From: Hypholoma sublateritium FD-334 SS-4
Taxonomy: Eukaryota > Basidiomycota > Agaricomycetes > Agaricales > Strophariaceae
Reading direction: 5' to 3'
Length of the DNA stretch: 64,000 nt
Assembly (NCBI GenBank): GCA_000827495.1
Contig: KN817579.1
Coordinates: 1-64,000, forward strand
The position numbers and the translations under genes are program-made. Below the pieces are notes generated by a model. It saw only the letters and a program-made list of their open reading frames with translations. It did no database searches and was not told the DNA's origin. This document shows, in pieces, positions 62,106 to 64,000 of this stretch. Position 1 is the first letter of the stretch, and every line of letters starts with the position of its first letter.

Positions 62106-62549
62106 TCATGTAAGGGCTTCCAGTTCACGGTCATTCAGGCCAAATAGCACTGCACCTTGAACCTTCCCATCATCACGATATCGTTCTGCCCAGCTTCCTG
62201 AAATCATCGGCTTTATTTTGTGTCTCGACTGGGCGGACAAAGTTGGGGAGCAAGGGGAGCGGAATCGCATGTAACGGCCATCTTTGCGTTTGAAAACGCG
62301 GGCAATTGGAAGGCCTGTCCCCTTCTCTGGAGTTGAATTAATGAACACGAGTTCTGTTTCTTGGTAGTTGTGTGAGGCGTCATTTGTCTTTAGAGGAGTC
62401 ATAGTAGGCAGTAGGAAAAGGCAAACCGGGACTTCAAGAAGAAAACTGCTGGATACCGCGGACTCATTAAATACCTTCTCTCTCCTTTTGCCGCAGTTAC
62501 CGCAGCGACACCAATATATGGCGCCGGTGAGAAACTCTGACACGATCAT
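62106..62549 (-). CDS. hypothetical protein, possibly the 5' part of the neighbouring gene
   Basis: One open frame of 147 residues with an N-terminal CRCGNCGKRRE and a basic region (ARVFKRKDGRYMRF). The stop at 62106 lies 3 nt before the ATG of the next gene, so the two may once have been one. A shorter start at 62402 (MTPLKTND) is possible. Confidence 0.35.
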   Translation of the reverse strand: MIVSEFLTGAIYWCRCGNCGKRREKVFNESAVSSSFLLEVPVCLFLLPTMTPLKTNDASHNYQETELVFINSTPEKGTGLPIARVFKRKDGRYMRFRSPCSPTLSAQSRHKIKPMISGSWAERYRDDGKVQGAVLFGLNDRELEALT

Positions 62550-62785
62550 TTGGACTGTCAGAGTGCGGGGAGTCCAACTCGGAGTCTACAGTTAGTACAC
62601 ACCGCGGGAGTCAACTGTGCCGCAGCGCGATGACGGCGAGCGTTCCTTATGATAAATTGTGCGGGCCTTTTGCGTTGACACTCCAGGATCCGATAGTGAA
62701 CAAATATATTAATAGTGACATGGCAAATTAATAGTAACATGATCATTTCCAGATTCGAATCCGACAAGATGCACCTCTTTTCAAG

Positions 62786-63982
62786 CTATGCGCATGGATC
62801 CGATTTATTACAATGGGCCAGAAAGATGCTTGCACGAGACTTGTTGTTCTCGAAAGCCTTGCGAGAACCCTTGAAATTTCGTAGGCGATCCCGCCATCGT
62901 TTAGCCGACAATGGTTGGAAGTTCCCTAGGCGCGCGTTTACGTACACATCTTGAAACACTTCCTCAGCATTTGGCGTCCACTCTATGGAGTCATATGAAC
63001 TCCCCTCCCATGACTGGGGGGGGGGGAACCAAGAAATTTTCGTGGTTTGCTCTCCGGCACCATCTGGTATAGAAAGAGTAGGGTCGAGTTAGCTTCGATT
63101 ATCTGTATCCTTTTTATAAAATAACCGACCTGCTCTAGTATACATAATGTATGTTCCACATATGATTGCTCGTTCTTGTTCAGTAAGGTCATCATCCCAG
63201 TATTCATTTTCGCCATCTTCCGCGTCTACACAGAGCCCATTTCGAGCGAATGTTGCCTCAACAGAGGGGCCGTCCAAAACTTCATCGGGCAGAAGAAATT
63301 CACGGGCAATGCGGCCAATGATACCCCCTGAAAGCAAAGCCGCACGCCCTGGAAGAGTCTGCAGTAGATATCTTGTCTGGAGCAAAGAAGCACAAAAGTC
63401 ATCAGCGGTGAATTTGTAGCCGTTCTTCCGATAGGATTGGGGGTGGAAAGGTTCGCATAGTCGATGAAACTTTGTCTTGGAGAGCCTTTCGAATGTATTG
63501 AATCGCACGCCGTTTCGTAGAAGTAAGACTCCCAGTGTATACGAGGTGTGTAATCGGCGCATGGTTGCCAAGATACGAAGGACGTAGAGAGCTGTTGCAG
63601 CCTTATCCACTCCTAGAAACCAGGAAGAGGTGGCCGAACGCGGCGTAAGGAAGATAAACCACTTTTTATCAACCACTCGAAGGGACCCAAGGTCCGAGCC
63701 TACTTTAGAAAGGAGGTAGGAATGATTCTGGTCAGATAGATCGTTCAAGTCATTTGGTATTGTTTCCTTGCCGACCAACGACGAGAAAAATATTTGCAAA
63801 GCCAATTTGTCAGTGGCAACGACGTAATCTGAGCCTGTGTCCGTATCTATGATGCCGAGTGTTTGGAGGACGTCTTTCCAGCAGAATTTCGGCCCCGAGC
63901 TTGTAAATTCCTGGCCAAGGGGAGGTACAAAACCGAATTCCCAATGAGCTCTCTCGATTATCCGAGTGTTCACGAAAGTCAT
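62786..63982 (-). CDS. hypothetical protein of a multi-copy Agaricomycete family, N terminus near or beyond the window edge
   Basis: Exons 63982-63130 and 63063-62786 join across a 66-nt intron (GTCGGT..ACCAG) to 376 residues if the ATG at 63982 is used; the frame is open upstream of it to the window edge. Motifs include NTRIIERAHWEFGFVP, the block GPSVEATFARNGLC and an acidic DDDLTEQERAIICGTY. The second exon has TTKISWFPPPQSWEG and ends in an Arg-rich helix. A run of 11 C on this strand (11 G at 63016-63026) encodes FPPPQ and must stay at that length to keep the frame. The family is common in mushrooms and has no assigned function; no signal peptide or membrane segment is seen. Confidence 0.6.
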
Positions 63983-64000
63983 AGAGCCAGAAGTGTCGCC

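Overview
The window looks like part of an Agaricomycete (mushroom-forming basidiomycete) chromosome. Genes are split by many introns of about 45-60 nt with GT..AG ends. tRNA genes carry short introns after position 37. The gene families (multi-copy NACHT/STAND ATPases, a Plavaka-type transposase, a GCM-like zinc protein, a fungal multi-pass membrane protein family) are typical of Agaricomycetes. I cannot name the species.

Layout. (1) 1-4.2 kb: a GGCC-rich block with a divergent gene pair: a long nuclear-looking protein with a Zn2Cys6-like cysteine array (minus strand, runs off the left edge) and a 165-residue protein (plus strand). The block ends abruptly at palindromic repeats next to a beheaded reductase gene. 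(2) 5-23 kb: a conserved housekeeping segment with checkpoint kinase Chk1, a 584-bp MITE-like element, tRNA-Trp, a nucleolar-type acidic protein, tRNA-Glu, a multi-pass membrane protein, a complete eIF2alpha kinase Gcn2, a class I methyltransferase and tRNA-Asp. (3) 23-48 kb: an accessory block. Three paralogous NACHT genes lie in the same orientation, and two of them sit in a clear segmental duplication about 12.3 kb apart. They are interspersed with decayed GC-rich repeat copies, GTGCGTGAG-type minisatellites, a GCM-like zinc-protein gene and a scaffold gap. (4) 48-64 kb: a broken plasma-membrane H+-ATPase copy, small hypothetical genes, a full-length Plavaka transposase with an intact 10-exon reading frame of 1369 codons, a gene with a duplicated cysteine/histidine motif, and a member of another multi-copy Agaricomycete family at the right edge.

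Some reading frames become clear only after splicing. The three NACHT genes share a hidden first exon joined through a 55-56-nt intron. Gcn2, Chk1 and the transposase assemble into full-length family members. Exon limits below were read by hand from splice motifs and reading frame; no alignment or transcript data were available.
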